Assembly: GCF_018991925.1 (NCBI RefSeq)
Contig: NW_024736071.1
Location: 15,358,787 to 15,422,786 of the forward strand
Reading direction: 5' to 3'
Origin: Homarus americanus
Taxonomy: Eukaryota; Arthropoda; Malacostraca; Decapoda; Nephropidae
Length of the DNA: 64,000 nt
In this document: positions 36,301 to 49,545 of the stretch, piece by piece
How the letters are laid out: the number at the start of each line of letters is the position of its first letter
Position numbering within the stretch: position 1 is the stretch's first letter
The notes under the pieces: generated by a model
What the model saw: the letters and a program-made list of their open reading frames with translations, nothing else
What the model was told of the DNA's origin: nothing
Databases searched by the model: none
Position numbers and translations under genes: made by a program

Positions 36301-37177
36301 CCTCCACAACACCAACAGGAGGCGGCCTACAACCATGTGTCCCTCCACAACACCAACAGGAGGCGGCCTACAACATGTCCCTCCACAACACCAGCAGGAG
36401 GCGGCCTACAACCATGTGTCCCCTCACAACACCAGCAGGGAGGCGGCCTACAACCATGTGTCCCCCACAACACCAGCAGGGGGCGGCTACAACCATGTCC
36501 CTCCAACACCAGCAGGGGCGGACACCATGTGTCCCTCCACAACACCAACAGGAGGCGGCCTACAACCATGCCTCCAACACCAACAGGGGCCCACCTGTCC
36601 CTCCACAACACCAGCAGGGAGGCGGCCTACAACCATGTGTCCCCTCACAACACCAGCGGGAGCGGCCTACAACCATGTGTCCCTCCACAACACCAGCAGG
36701 GCGGCCTACAACCATGTCCCTCACAACACCAGCAGGGGCGGCCTGCAACCATGTCCCCTCCACAACACCAACAGAGGCGGCCTACAACCATGTGTCCCTC
36801 CACAACACCAACAGGGAGGCGGCCTACAACCATGTCCCCTCCACAACACCAGCAGGGAGGCGGCCTACAACCATGTGTCCCCTCCACAACACCAGCAGGG
36901 AGGCGGCCTACAACCATGTGTCCCTCCACAACACCAATAGGGAGGCGGCCTACAACCATGTGTCCCTCCACAACACCACCAACAGGAGGCGGCCTACAAC
37001 CATGTCCCTCTACAACACCAACAGGAGGCGGCCTACAACATGTGTCCCTCCACAACACCAACAGGAGGCGGCCTACAACCTCCCTCCACAACACCAGCAG
37101 GGAGGCCTACAACCATGTGTCTCCTCCACAACACCAGCAGGAGGCGGCCTACAACCATGTGTCCCCTCCACAACACT
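33384..37177. repeat. 43-bp minisatellite, 3.8 kb
   Basis: About 90 copies of GGGAGGCGGCCTACAACCAT then GTGTCCCCTCCACAACACCA plus GCA (43 bp), often shortened to 42, 41 or less by loss of a G or C in homopolymers or of short blocks. No stop codon exists in any plus frame of the unit, so frames over 1,100 codons appear in all three. None is a gene. Confidence 0.96.
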
Positions 37178-37403
37178 AGCACCTGTTCAGCGCCACGTAC
37201 ATGTTCACTATTCACTCTCCATTAAAAGAACCTGGCGTTCACATAAACAGGGTGTTCAGAGTTCAACCACCCAAGTGAGGCTGGTGAACAGTTACTAAAA
37301 CAAAAAGTAAAAATAAAAAGTAAAACAGAGGAATTACATTAATCCAGTGTGCGTTCTGGCAGGTTAATCCTCTTTAAGTAGGATTATAAGTTCAATCACC
37401 GAG

Positions 37404-37660
37404 ATATGTGGTGCATTGTTATTGTTATTTACTGTATTGTTAGTGTTATTGTTGTTATTTTTATAATAATGTTATTTTGTTGTTCTGTTATTGTTATTGT
37501 TATTTACTGTAATGTTAGTGTTATTGTTGTTATTGTTATTAGTAAAGTTATCTCTGTTTTGTTGTTTGTTATTCCTGGTATTGTTATTGTTATGTTTCTG
37601 TTGTCATTATATTATGTAGTTGCTATTTTAATCTTTGTTACTACTAATGCCTTCGCTATT
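37404..37660. repeat. GTTATT-rich repeat with a ~75-bp duplication
   Basis: GTTATTGTTATTTACTGTA appears near 37419 and 37494, each followed by a TGTTAGTGTTATTGTTGTTA segment. Confidence 0.8.
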
Positions 37661-38118
37661 GTTTTTGTTTCGTATCGTTAATAATGTAATACGATGACGA
37701 TGACGATGACGATTGATTCCAAGAACGAGTTAACTGACCTTCTTGAGAGACTTGGTGAGACTACTGCCCTTCCCCTTCCTTCCTTCCTTCCTTCCTTCTA
37801 CCCCTTCCCTCAGTATCTCCATCCCCCCTTCCCCCTCTCCCGTAGGTGTCTCCATCCCCCCTCCCCCCCCAACCCCACCGTCACCCACTCAGTTGTTGGG
37901 AGAATATGCGACCATCATCACTGAGCATTATAAATCATTGTTCTAACTCAGCCTTCATTATCATACCTTCGCTTTATGGAGCTAGACAGCATGATTATAC
38001 TTGCCTTGACGACCCATCATACTCATGGCCCCTCACAATGAGTATAATCATCATGCACAATGAGTATAATTAATGTGACATGATAGAGTAGGTCATTATC
38101 GTGAGTCATTATTATTCT

Positions 38119-41100
38119 AGGTACCCCACCCACCCGCGACACAGGTACAAGTCACCATCACCACCCGCGACACAGGTACAACGTCCACCATACCACCCGC
38201 GACACAGGTAACGTCCATCACCCACCTGCTACACAGGTACAACACCCACCACCACCCGCGACACAGGTACAACACCCACCACCACCCGCGACACAGGTAC
38301 AACACCCACCACCACCCGCTACACAGGTACAACGCCCACCACCCGCGACACAGGTACAACACCCACCACCACCCGCGACACCAAGTTTCAACACCCACCA
38401 CCACCGCGACACAGGTACAACACCCACCACCACCCGCGACCAGGTACAACACCCACCACCACCCGCGACACAGGTACAACACCCCACCTGCAGGTACAAC
38501 GCCCACCACCACCCGCTACGGTACAACGCCACCACCACCCGCTACACAGGTACAACACCCCACCACCACCCGCGACACAGGTACAACACCCACCACCACC
38601 GCGACACAGGTACAACACCCACCACCACCCGCGACACAGGTACAACACCCACCACCACCCGCGACACAGGTACAGCACCCACCACCACCGCGACAGGTAC
38701 AACGCCCACCACCACCCGCGACACAGGTACAACACCGCCACCCGCGACACAGGTACAACACCCGCCACCCGCGACACAGGTACAACACCACCACCACCCC
38801 GCGACACGGGTACAACACCCACCACCACCCGCGACACAGGTACAACACCCACCACCACCGCGACACAGGTACAACACCCACCACCACCCGCGACACAGGT
38901 ACAACACCACCACCCGCGACACAGGTACAACACCCACCACCCGCGACACAGGTACACCACCACCACCCGCAACACAGGTACAACACCCACCACCACCGCG
39001 ACACAGGTACAACACCCACCACCACCCGCGACACAGGTACAACGCCCACCACCACCCGCTACACAGGTACAACGCCACCACCACCCGACACAGGTACCAA
39101 CACCCACCACCACCGCACACAGGTACAACACCCACCACCACGCGACACAGGTACAACACCCACCACCACCGCTACACAGGTACAACACCCACCACCACCC
39201 GCGACACAGGTACAACACCCACCACCACCCGCGACACAGGTACAACCCACCACCACCGCGACACAGGTACAACACCCACCACCACCGCGACACAGGTACA
39301 ACACCCACCACCACCCGCGACACAGGTACAACACCCACCACCACCCGCGACACAGGTACAACACCACCACCACCCGCGACACAGTGCAACACCCACCACC
39401 GCGACACAGGTACAACACCACCACCACCCGCGACACAGGTACCAACACCCACCACCACCCGCTACACAGGTACACACCCATCACCACCGCGACACAGGTA
39501 CAACACCCACCACCACCCGCTACACAGGTACAACACCACCACCACCCGCGACACAGGTACAACACCATCACCACCCGCTACACAGGTACAACACCCATCA
39601 CCACCCGCGACACAGGTACAACACCCACCACCACCCGCCACACAGGTACAACACCCACCACCACCGCGACACAGGCACAACACCACCACCACCCGCGACA
39701 CAGGTACAACACCCACCACCACCCACACAGGTGCAAACACCACCACCACCCCGACACAGGTACAACCCCACCACCACCCGCTACACAGGCATAACACCCA
39801 CCACCACCGCTACACAGGCACAACACCACCACCACCCGCGACACAGGTACAAATGCCCACCACCACCCGCGACACAGGTACAACACCCACCACCACCCGG
39901 ACACAGGTACAAACCCACCACCACCGCGACACAGGTACAACACCCACCACCACCCGCAACAGGTACAACACCCACCACCACCCGCACACAGGTACAACAC
40001 CACCACCACCGCCACACAGGTACAACACCCACCACCACCCGCGACACAGGTACAACACCCACCACCACCCGCGACACAGGTACAACACCCACCACCACCC
40101 GCGACACAGGTACACCCACCACCACCCCGACACACAGGTACAACACCCACCACCCCACCCGTGACACAGGTACAACACCCACCACCACCCGCGACACAGG
40201 TACAACACCCACCACCACCCGCGACACAGGTACAACACCCACCACCACCTGCCACACAGGTACAACACCCACCACCACCGCGACACAGGTACAACACCCA
40301 CCGCCACCTGCGACACAGGTAACACCCACCACCACCTGACACAGGTACAACACCCACCACCACCCGCGACACAGGTACAACACCCACCACCACCCGCGAC
40401 ACAGGTGGCTAACGTCCACCACCACCCAAGCTACACAGGCAACACCCACCACCACCATGACACACAGGTACACACCCACCACCACCACACACAGGTACAA
40501 CACCCACCACCACCCGCGACACAGGTACAACACCCACCACCACCGCGACACAGGTACAACGCTCCACCACCACCCGCGACACAGGTACAACGCTCCACCA
40601 CCACCCGCGACACAGGTACAACACCCACCACCACCCATGCGACAGGGTACAACACCCACCACCACCAAGCGACACAGGTACAACACCCCCCACCACCTGC
40701 GACACAGGTACACACCCACCACCACCGCGACACAGGAATAACACCCACCACACACAGGTACAACACCCACCACCACCCATGACACAGGTACAACACCCAC
40801 CACCACCAGCACAGGTACATCACCACACCACCCGCGACACAGGTACAACACCCACCACCACCCACGACACAGGTACAACACCACCACCACCCGACACAGG
40901 TACAACACCCACCACCACCCGCGACACAGGTACAACACTCCACCACCACCCGCGACACAGGTACAACACCCACCACCACCGCGACACAGGTACAACACCC
41001 ACCACCACCCGCGACACAGGACACCACCCACCACCACCACACAGGTACAACACCCACCGCCACCCACACAGTACAACACCCACCACCACCCGCGACACAC

Positions 41101-43374
41101 AACACCCACCACCACCCGCGACACAGGCACAACACTCCACCACCACCCGCGACAGGTACAAACACCACCACCACCGCGACAGGTCAACCCACCACCACCG
41201 CGACACAGGTACAACCCACCACCACCAGCGACACAGGTACAACACCCACCACCACCCGCGACACGGGTACAATACCCCATCACCACCCGCGACACAGGTA
41301 CAACGTCCACCACGCCACACCCGCGACACAGGTACAACCCCACCACCACCGCACACGGAATACCCACCACCCACCCGCGACACAGGTACAACGTCCACCA
41401 TCACCACCGCGACACAGGTACACGCCCACCACCACCCGCGACACAGGTACAACGCCCACCACCACCCGCGACACAGGTACAACGCCCACCACCACCCGCA
41501 CAGGTACAACCACCACACCACCGCGACACAGGTACAACGCCCACCACCACCCGCGACACAGGTCCAACACCCACCACCACCCGCGACACAGGTGCAACAC
41601 CCACCACCACCCGCGACACAGGTACAACACCCACCACCACCCGCGACACAGGTACAACACCACCACCACCCGCGACACAGGTACAACACCCACCACCACC
41701 GCGACACAGGTACCAACGTCCACCACCACCCGCGACCAGGTACAACACCACCACCACCCACGCGACACAGGTACAACACCCACCACCACCCGCGACACAT
41801 GTAGCACCACCCCACCACCACCGCGACACGGGTACAACACCCACCACCACCCGCGACACAGGTACAACACCCACCACCACCCGCGACACAGGTACAACAC
41901 CATCCCCACCACCCGCGACACAGGTACAACACCCACCACCACCGCGACACCAGGTACAACGATCCACCATCACCCGCGACACAGGTACAACACCACCCAC
42001 CACCACCCGCGACACAGGTACAACGCCCACCACCACCCGCGACACAGGTGCAACACCACCCACCACCACCCGCGACACAGGTACAACACCCACCACCACC
42101 CGCGACACAGGTACAACACCCACCACCACCGCGACACAGGTACAACACCACCACCACCCGCGACACAGGTACAGCACCCACCACCCGCGACACAGTGCAA
42201 CACCACCACCACCCGCGACACGGGTACCAGCACCACCACCACCCGCGACACAGGTACAACACCACCACCACCCGCGACCAGGTCAACACCACCACCACCG
42301 CGACACAGGTACCAACACCCACCACCACCCACGACACAGGTGCAACACCCACCACCACCCGCGACACGGGTAACACCACCACCACCCGCACACAGGTACA
42401 ACACCCACCACCACCCGCGACACAGGTACAACACCCCACCACCCGCGACACAGGTACAACGCCCACCACCACCGCGACACAGGTACAACACCCACCACCA
42501 CCCGCTACACGGGTACAACACCCACCACACCACCCACGACACAGGTACAACACCACACCACCCGCGACACAGGTACAACACCACCACCACCCGCTACACA
42601 GGTACAACACCCACCACCGCGACACAGGTCAACACCCACCACCACCCGCGACACAGGTACAACACCCACCACCAACCCGCGACACAGGTGCAACACCCAC
42701 CACCACCCGCGACACAGGTGCAACCCACCATCACCACCCGCGACACAGTACAACACCCACCACCACCCGCGACACAGGTACAACACCCACCACCACCCGC
42801 GACACAGGTGCAGCACCCACCACCACCGCGACACAGGTACAACACCACCACCACCCGCGACACAGGTACAACACCCACCACCACCGCGACACAGGTACAA
42901 CACCACCACCACCCGCGACACAGGTACAACACCACCACCACCCGCCACAGGTACAACACCCACCACACCCGCGACACAGGTACAACACCACCACCACCCG
43001 CGACACAGGTACAACACCCACCACCACCCGCGACACAGGTACAACACCCACCACCACCCGCGACACAGGTACAACGTCCACCATCACCACCCGCGACACA
43101 GGTACAACACCACCACCACCCGCGACACAGGTACAACACCCACCACCACCCGCGACACAGGTACAACACCCACCACCACCCGCGACACAGGTACAACACC
43201 ACCACCACCCGCGACACAGGTACAACGTCCACCATCACCACCCGCGACACAGGTACAACACCCACCACCGCGACACAGGTACAACACCCACCACCACCCG
43301 CGACACAGGTACAACACCCACCACCACCCGCGACACAGGTACAACACCCACCACCACCCGCGACACAGGTACGC
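38119..43374. repeat. 30-bp minisatellite, 5.3 kb
   Basis: About 175 copies of ACACAGGTACAACACCCACC then ACCACCCGCG. Most differences are small deletions of C, CA or ACC. On the DGK sense strand each unit carries GGTGGTGGTGGG. Frames up to about 600 codons on both strands are artefacts. Confidence 0.97.
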
Positions 43375-43457
43375 TCACTACATATAATTCACATCCCATT
43401 AACGACCGCAATGGCAAGAGACGTGACGTGACTAGAGTGTGTGAACGTGAGGCAATC

Positions 43458-43832
43458 TGTCTGTCTGTCTGTCTGTCTGTCTGTGTCTATCTATTTCTGT
43501 CTGTCTGTGTCTATCTATTTCTGTCTATCTGTCTCTATCTATCTCTGTCCGTCTCTCTGTGTCTGTTTACATCAAAATCCTACAGTCTGAAAGTCCGTCT
43601 GTCAATCCGTCTGTTTGTATCTGTCTACGTTCGAATCCGACAGTCCGAAAGTCCGTCCGTCTGTCAGTGTCTGTCTATGTCTACGTCCAAGTTCGTCCGT
43701 CTGTCAGTCCGTCCATCTATGTCAGTTCGTCTGTCCGTCCGTCTGTGTGTGTGTGTGTGTGTGTGTGTCAATTCGTCTGTCCGTCCGTCTATGTGTCAGT
43801 TCGTCTGTCCGTCCGTCTGTGTGTCAGTTATT
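43458..43832. repeat. (CTGT)n tract and TCCGTCTGTCAGT repeats
   Basis: Pure TCTG at 43458-43482, then degenerate TCTG/TCCG units and a GT run near 43744-43770. Confidence 0.88.
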
Positions 43833-43876
43833 CTCATCCCAATTAAATTACTTCCCGGTTATTATCACCATTTATT

Positions 43877-44245
43877 GTAATTTTAGCATTCACTATCATT
43901 CATCATTATTCATTATCATTCATCATTATACATTGTCGCTATCATTCATCATCATTTATTATCATTCACTATCATTCATTATTCACTATCATTCATCATT
44001 ATTCATTATTATCCATTAATATTCACTATCATTCATCATCATTCATCATCCTCCCTTATCATTCATTATCATTCATCATCTTTCATTATCATTCACTATC
44101 ATTCATCATTATCCATTATCATTCACTGTCATTCATCATTATACATTGTCAGTCGCTATCATTCATCATTACCCATTATCATTCATCATTACCCATTATC
44201 ATTCATCATCCTCCATTATCATTCACTATCATTCATCATTATCGT
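43877..44245. repeat. ATTCATTATC-type repeat
   Basis: Degenerate 9-12-bp words ATTCATCATT, ATTCACTATC and ATTCATTATC. Confidence 0.88.
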
Positions 44246-44514
44246 TCTAAACTCGTGAACGAAAGCCCACGTTATGCATTATCATCTATTGTCAAAATGA
44301 ACGAAGGCTTCACGGATATACACAAAGTAATATACAAGTTATTTTGGAAAGACATAAATCGGTCGAATAATTATTGGAAGAGTGAAATATAAGTAACGCA
44401 ATAACACGGGAATTAAAAATGATGATCTGAATAAATGGCTGACTAAGCTAATAAACACGAGTAAAAACGTGGAGAAAAAAATTAAATCTCTTTGTTTGGA
44501 GATTTTTTTTTTTA

Positions 44515-44868
44515 TGTTTTAGCGAGCCATGTTCTTTTTAGTTAGAAATTTGTTTTTGTTTTTAGCGATCCATGCTCTTTTTAACAACCTACGCTGCTTT
44601 AAGCGAGCCATGTTCTTTAGCGATCCATGCTCTTTCTAGGCACCAATGCTCTTTTTAGAGATCCATGCTGTTTTAAGTTACCCATGCTCTTTTTAGACAC
44701 ATGCTCTTTTTTAGTGACCCATGCTCTTTTTAGCGATCCATGCTGTTTTAAGTTACCCATGCTCTTTTAAACACATGCTCTTTTTTAGTGACCCATGCTC
44801 TTTTTAGCGATCCATGCTGCTTTAAGTTACCCATGCTCTTTTTAGACACATGCTCTTTTTTTAGCGAA
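44515..44868. repeat. CCATGCTCTTTTTAG minisatellite with ~75-bp higher-order unit
   Basis: About 17 short units. The series GATCCATGCTGTTTTAAG, TTACCCATGCTC, ACACATGCTC, GTGACCCATGCTC repeats about three times. Confidence 0.85.
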
Positions 44869-45552
44869 TAATTCAAATTAGTTTCCACATTCGTGCTACA
44901 CGGACAGTTGGTCGGGGAAATAAACCTCAACACACAATAAACGAGCTAACGTCGGGAAAATTATACTCCTCATTCCTCTTTTTAAAACTGTACGACTTCC
45001 TCCTCTAATGACATCAGCTCTAATGTCGCTAAAATGCCGCCCATTTGGCTAAACGACGCCATTAGTATTGCTGTGGAGGTAATATATGTTGACATTAAAC
45101 AAACCTCCCTGGCATCACAAAAACGGAGAGTATAAACAAAACCTCTGGCAAAAATGGGTCAAGTTTAATGGTAAATATTTCGAGTCAACAATATAAATTA
45201 ATACTAAGTGTCTTGTTTTATAAATTAAGTATATTAAGTCTATCAAAGTATATCATAAAGTATATTTTAAAATTTTATATTAAGTAAACTATAATTATAT
45301 TACGCAAGATATATTATTTTGTGATATATCGTGGTTTTTCCTACATATTTACACGAAGATTTTTAAACCACGTTAATGCCGACGAAAAAACCACATTAAT
45401 TAATATCACTAACGTAGTCCGATACTCTTTGATGTCTTATTTATTTATCTATTTTTAATTTTTTGAAGAATTCTTAATACGTAAATAAGACGATATTTTT
45501 TTAGGTAAGGTAATTGATTCAATAAACATTTTTTCCTACTGAGTAAACCTAC

Positions 45553-46245
45553 ATCTTCACTGGTCAGAAGTAGAGCCAATTAATCTCTAACTTAAGAACA
45601 TCCCCGAAGGTAGAGTAAATTAACCCAACTAAGAACATCCCCTGAAGGTAGAGAAATTAACCCTCAAACTCAAGAACATCCCCTGAAGGTAGAGTAAATT
45701 AACCTCTAACTAAGAACATCCCCTGAACGTAGAGAATTAACCTCTACTAGAACATCCAATGAAGAGTAAATTAACCCCTAACTTAAGAACATCCCCTGAA
45801 GGTAGAGTAAATTAACCTCTAACTTAAGAACATCCCCTGAAGGTAGAGTAAATTAACCCCTAACTTAAGAACATCCCCCGAAGGTAGAAATAACCTTAAG
45901 AACATCCCTGAAGGAGTAAATTAACCAACTTAAGAACTCCTGGGGAAAACCCAACTTAAGAACATCCCTGAAGGTAGAGTAATAACCCCAACTTAAGAAC
46001 TTCCCTGAAGGTAGAGTAAATTAACCCTCAACTTAAGAACTTCCCCTGAAGGTACAGAATTAACTATCTTATGCATCCCTGAATAAAGTTAATAACTCTT
46101 AAGAACATCCCCTAAAGGTACAGTTAATCAACCTCATCTCTAAGAACATCCTGAAGGTAAAAATTAACCTTTTAAGGCACCCAAAGTACAGTTAATCAAC
46201 CCTAACCAAGAACATCCCTGAAGGTAAAGTTAATTAACCCCAACA
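45553..46245. repeat. 41-bp minisatellite on the exon B donor side
   Basis: About 17 copies of ACTTAAGAACATCCCCTGAA then GGTAGAGTAAATTAACCTCT; clean at 45550-45890 and eroded by deletions to 46245. Confidence 0.92.
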
Positions 46246-46367
46246 TCACCTGCAAACTCACAAAATTACTAAAACGTAATTAACCACTAACATAAAACAA
46301 ACTCTCCCCACACACATAGTGGTAGAATTACACCAACACCATAAGAACACCACCAGCAGGTACTCAC

Positions 46368-46530
46368 GCAGCAGTTGTCCTCGCCGACGTAGCAAAAGTC
46401 GCCGGAGGCTGAGGTTGGGCACCACAGATGGTCCCCGTTGATGGCTCCTTCATTCCAGTCGCAGGTGGAGCGCAGGACCCGACGCTCGCCATTCTCACAC
46501 TGGATCTCCACCTCAGAGTTGATGGCCTTC
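46368..46530 (-). CDS. rdgA: Diacylglycerol kinase (rdgA class), second coding exon: start of first C1 domain
   Basis: 163 bases: one base completes Lys387, then 54 codons (residues 388-441). The acceptor is TCCACAG before 46530 and the donor is TGC|GTGAGT at 46367. The peptide opens KAINSEVEIQ, then has RSTCDWNEGAINGDHLW and SGDFCYVGEDNCC. The Asp-Trp, Gly-Asp/Glu-His-(Leu/Ile)-Trp and SGDFCYVGE elements are the signature of the atypical first C1 domain of DGK zeta, iota and fly rdgA. His421 is the first zinc ligand and the FCYVG Cys the second region. Without an intervening exon, phase 0 joining to exon C restores the remaining Cys/His ligands. Only 33 bases separate the acceptor from a 20-bp minisatellite, and about 120 bases separate the donor from a 41-bp one. 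Confidence 0.93.
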
Positions 46531-46562
46531 CTGTGGACACCAAACGAGCACCAGGTTAATGA

Positions 46563-47200
46563 GGGGATGGTGTTATATAATGGGGGATGGTTTATAATGG
46601 GGGGGGATGGTGTTATATAATGGGGGGGATGGTGTTATATAATGGGGATGGTGTTATATAATGGGGGGTAGTGTTATATAATGAGGGGATGGTGTTATAT
46701 AATGGGGGATGGTGTTATGTAATGGGGGATGTGGTGTTATATAATGGGGGAGCTTATGTTATATAATGGGGGATGGTGTTATATAATGGGGGATGGTAGG
46801 CTATATAACGGGGGGATGGTATATATAATGGGGGGTAGTATATATAATGAGGGGATGGTGTTATTACTCAGATGATATGTAATGATGGTGTTATATAACG
46901 GGGATAGTAATATATAATGGGGGATGGTGTTACATAATGGGGATGGTGGTGTTATATAATGGGGGGATAAAGATATAATGGGGGATGGTATGTGAATGGG
47001 GGATGGTGTTATGTAATGGGGGATGGTGTTATAGGCATGGGGGATGGTGTTATGTAATGGGGGGATGGTGTTATGTAATGGGGGGATGGTGTTATATAAC
47101 GGGGGATGGTGTTATATAACGTAGATGGTAAGAGATAATGGGGATGGTGTATATAATGGGAGATGGTGTTATATAATGGGGGGGAATGGTCTTATATAAT
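46563..47200. repeat. 20-bp minisatellite on the exon B acceptor side
   Basis: About 32 copies of GGGGATGGTGTTATATAATG with G-run length changes. It begins 33 bases from the exon B acceptor. Confidence 0.92.
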
Positions 47201-47639
47201 GGGGGGTGTAAGGGGTAGGTTAGGGAGGACCAGAAACTGAGATTAATGGGTGATGGGTTTACATAATGGGGGGTGTGGTGTAGGTTGGGGGTCCTTAAAA
47301 CACAAAATAATGGGGTAAGTTTAATGGCCCAGAAACATAGATTAAAGGGAATGATTTAATATAATGGGAGGTGTGGGAGTAAGGTAGGTTTCCTAAGAAG
47401 GTAGATTAATGGGAAGGGGGAATAGGGAGAGGTCTTAATGAGGTAGAATGAGAGGAGACAAAGGGAAAGCGGAAGAGGAGGAGAAGATAAGTGAGAGAGA
47501 AAGAGACTAATGAAGAAAATATCAAAACAACAACAATTCAAAAGAGTAAAAATATCATAAGTAAATTTATTCAGGCATAAACAACGAATTGAATAAAAAA
47601 AGATAACGATACGTGATTCTTTTTCTGGTGTAAGTTAAA

Positions 47640-47692
47640 TAAGGTTAGATTAGGTTCGGTTAGGTTAGGTAAGGGTTGGTTAGGTTAGGTTA
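47640..47692. repeat. TTAGG-like tract
   Basis: GGTTA pentamers with substitutions. Confidence 0.75.
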
Positions 47693-48218
47693 ACAATGAC
47701 TATTTCAAGGATTGTTTTTTTTTTAATTGCAGATACAAAAAAAAATTGGGTATTTTTTATAGCGCATGAAATATGTAAATTGGGAACAGCAGTGACAGAT
47801 TGTGAGTTTGCATATACCACCATATTTATATTTATTTATGTGTTTTTTAATATATACAGTATATTTAGGAGATCAACTGTGACACCAGGAAATAAAAGAC
47901 TAAATTAAATTGTGAGTTTCAGTACAAGGTCAGAATTAATAGTTATAAATTTATTTTATATAAAGTCCAATAACATCATGATGTGGTTGTTTTGATGTTA
48001 TTACTGTGCTTTAACTATTAAGGTCTTTAAGCGTGTAAATAGGTTAGGCATTACACTATTATATTAAAAATTAAGGAAGATTAAACTCTCAAGGTTGTGA
48101 CATGTTTGTTGGTTTGTGCGTCTGTGTCGGTTATATTAAATAGATGTTTCCAGAGCTGTTAGCCTATGGCACACGCACACACACACACACTACTGTAAAG
48201 GACGTATGTGTGGGGAGG

Positions 48219-48335
48219 AACATAAGAATGGAGGAGATCTACAGCGAGACTATTGGCCCATACTAGACAGCCCCGTTTACAACCAACCGCTATCGCTCAT
48301 ATAACAGCCCAGCCTATATTTAAGCTTGCCAGTGA
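48219..48335 (-). mobile_element. Degenerate 3' end of a LINE
   Basis: Starts with AACATAAGAATGG, like the tail of the LINE at 25416. It continues with ACTATTGGCCCATACTAGAC and ACAACCAACCGCTATCGCTC, matching my recollection of 3' regions of decapod LINE families. There is no open frame. The right boundary is uncertain. Confidence 0.5.
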
Positions 48336-48524
48336 GGAAAAGGCGACGAGAAGGGAGAAAGAAAAAAGTGAATGAAAGAAAATAGGCTGAAAGGCAGTAG
48401 CAGCATAAGGTGGAGAGAGAGAGAGAGAGAGAATGTGTTAAGCTCCCACGTCTCTGTGAGGACTACACAACGCCATCGATCGGCTCATATCTGGGGCTGC
48501 CATTGCTCCTATTGCCCACCTGCC

Positions 48525-49172
48525 CACCTGTTACTTCCTGTGCCGTCTGCCTGCCCTGTTGCTCCCTGTACCCATGTCTGCCCCCCTGCTGCTTCTGTAC
48601 CTGTCTGCCTGCCCCACCTGTTGCTCCCTGTACCCCCTGTCTGCCTGCCCCACCTGTTGCCCCCTGTACCCTGTCAGTCTGCCCCACCTGTTGCCCCCAC
48701 CTGTACCTTGTCTGCCTGCCCCACTTGTTGCCCCCCTGCCCCTGTCAGTCTGCCCCACCTGTTGCCCCTGTTGCCCTGTCTACCTACCCCACCTGTTGCT
48801 CCCTGTACCCCTGTCTGCCTGCCCCACCTGTTGCCCCTGTACCCCTGTCAGTCTGCCCCACCTGTTGCCCCCCTGTACCCTTGTCTGCCTGCTCCACCTG
48901 TGGCCCTGTACCCCTGTCTGCCTGCCCCACCTGTTGCTCCCTGTACCCTGTCAGTCTGCCCCCACCTGTTGCCCCCTGTACCCCTGTCTGCCTGCCCCAC
49001 CTGTTGCTCCCTGTACCCCTGTCTGCCTGCCCCACCTGTTGCTCCCTGTACCCTGTCAGTCTGCCCCACCTGTTGCCCCCTGTACCCCTGTCTGCCTGCC
49101 CACCTGTGCTCCCTGTACCCCTGTCTGCCTGCCCCACCTGTTGCTGTACCCTGTCTGCCTGCCCACCTGTCA
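48525..49172. repeat. 35-bp minisatellite in the first intron
   Basis: About 18 copies of CCCCTGTCTGCCTGCCCCAC then CTGTTGCTCCCTGTA, with GTCAGTCTG variants. Confidence 0.93.
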
Positions 49173-49538
49173 CCAGAGGGAGAGGGAGGGGGAGGGGAGG
49201 AGGGTTCCAACGCCTGCACCTGAGAAACACCTGCTGACAGTGAGTGAGTTAGGTGTTGTAAGGAGGTAATATTAGGTGTGTAAGTAATTAGGTAATAACA
49301 ATCAAGTAAGCATGTAATACTGTTTTAAATATGTGAGTTAGGAATTAAGTTCGAAAATGTGAATTATAAAATATTAATGAGTAAACAAGTGATTATGAAG
49401 TAAACAAACAAGCATAAGTGATATTTGATGCCACCAGATTATGATGTGGAAAGAAAAATAATATTTGTAACTCGGGTAATGAATCACTTACCATGTTGTA
49501 TACAGTAGAAGTCAAATAGAGAATATAATCACTGCAGT

Positions 49539-49545
49539 ACTTACC
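49539..49545 (-). promoter_or_regulatory. Strong candidate alternative 5' splice site behind exon A
   Basis: On the minus strand the sequence ACGAG|GTAAGTAC occurs 131 bases beyond the donor of exon A. It matches the donor consensus better than the GTAGGT that gives the in-frame join to exon B. Using it would keep TAG 49674-49672 in the mRNA and truncate the protein after the leader. Function is inferred. Confidence 0.4.

Noticed and set aside
33210..37298. Overlapping plus-strand frames of 1362, 1276 and 1177 codons
   Set aside because: All three frames are open because the 43-bp unit has no stop in any frame; the peptide just repeats the unit and no start, domain or splice structure supports a gene.
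38117..43880. Long frames (up to about 600 codons) on both strands
   Set aside because: They are translations of the 30-bp minisatellite ([13 protein letters not shown] and [14 protein letters not shown] peptides); frames shift with unit indels.
48372..49269. 236- to 283-codon plus frames
   Set aside because: 35-bp minisatellite (CPAPPVAPCTL-like repeats) antisense to the gene.
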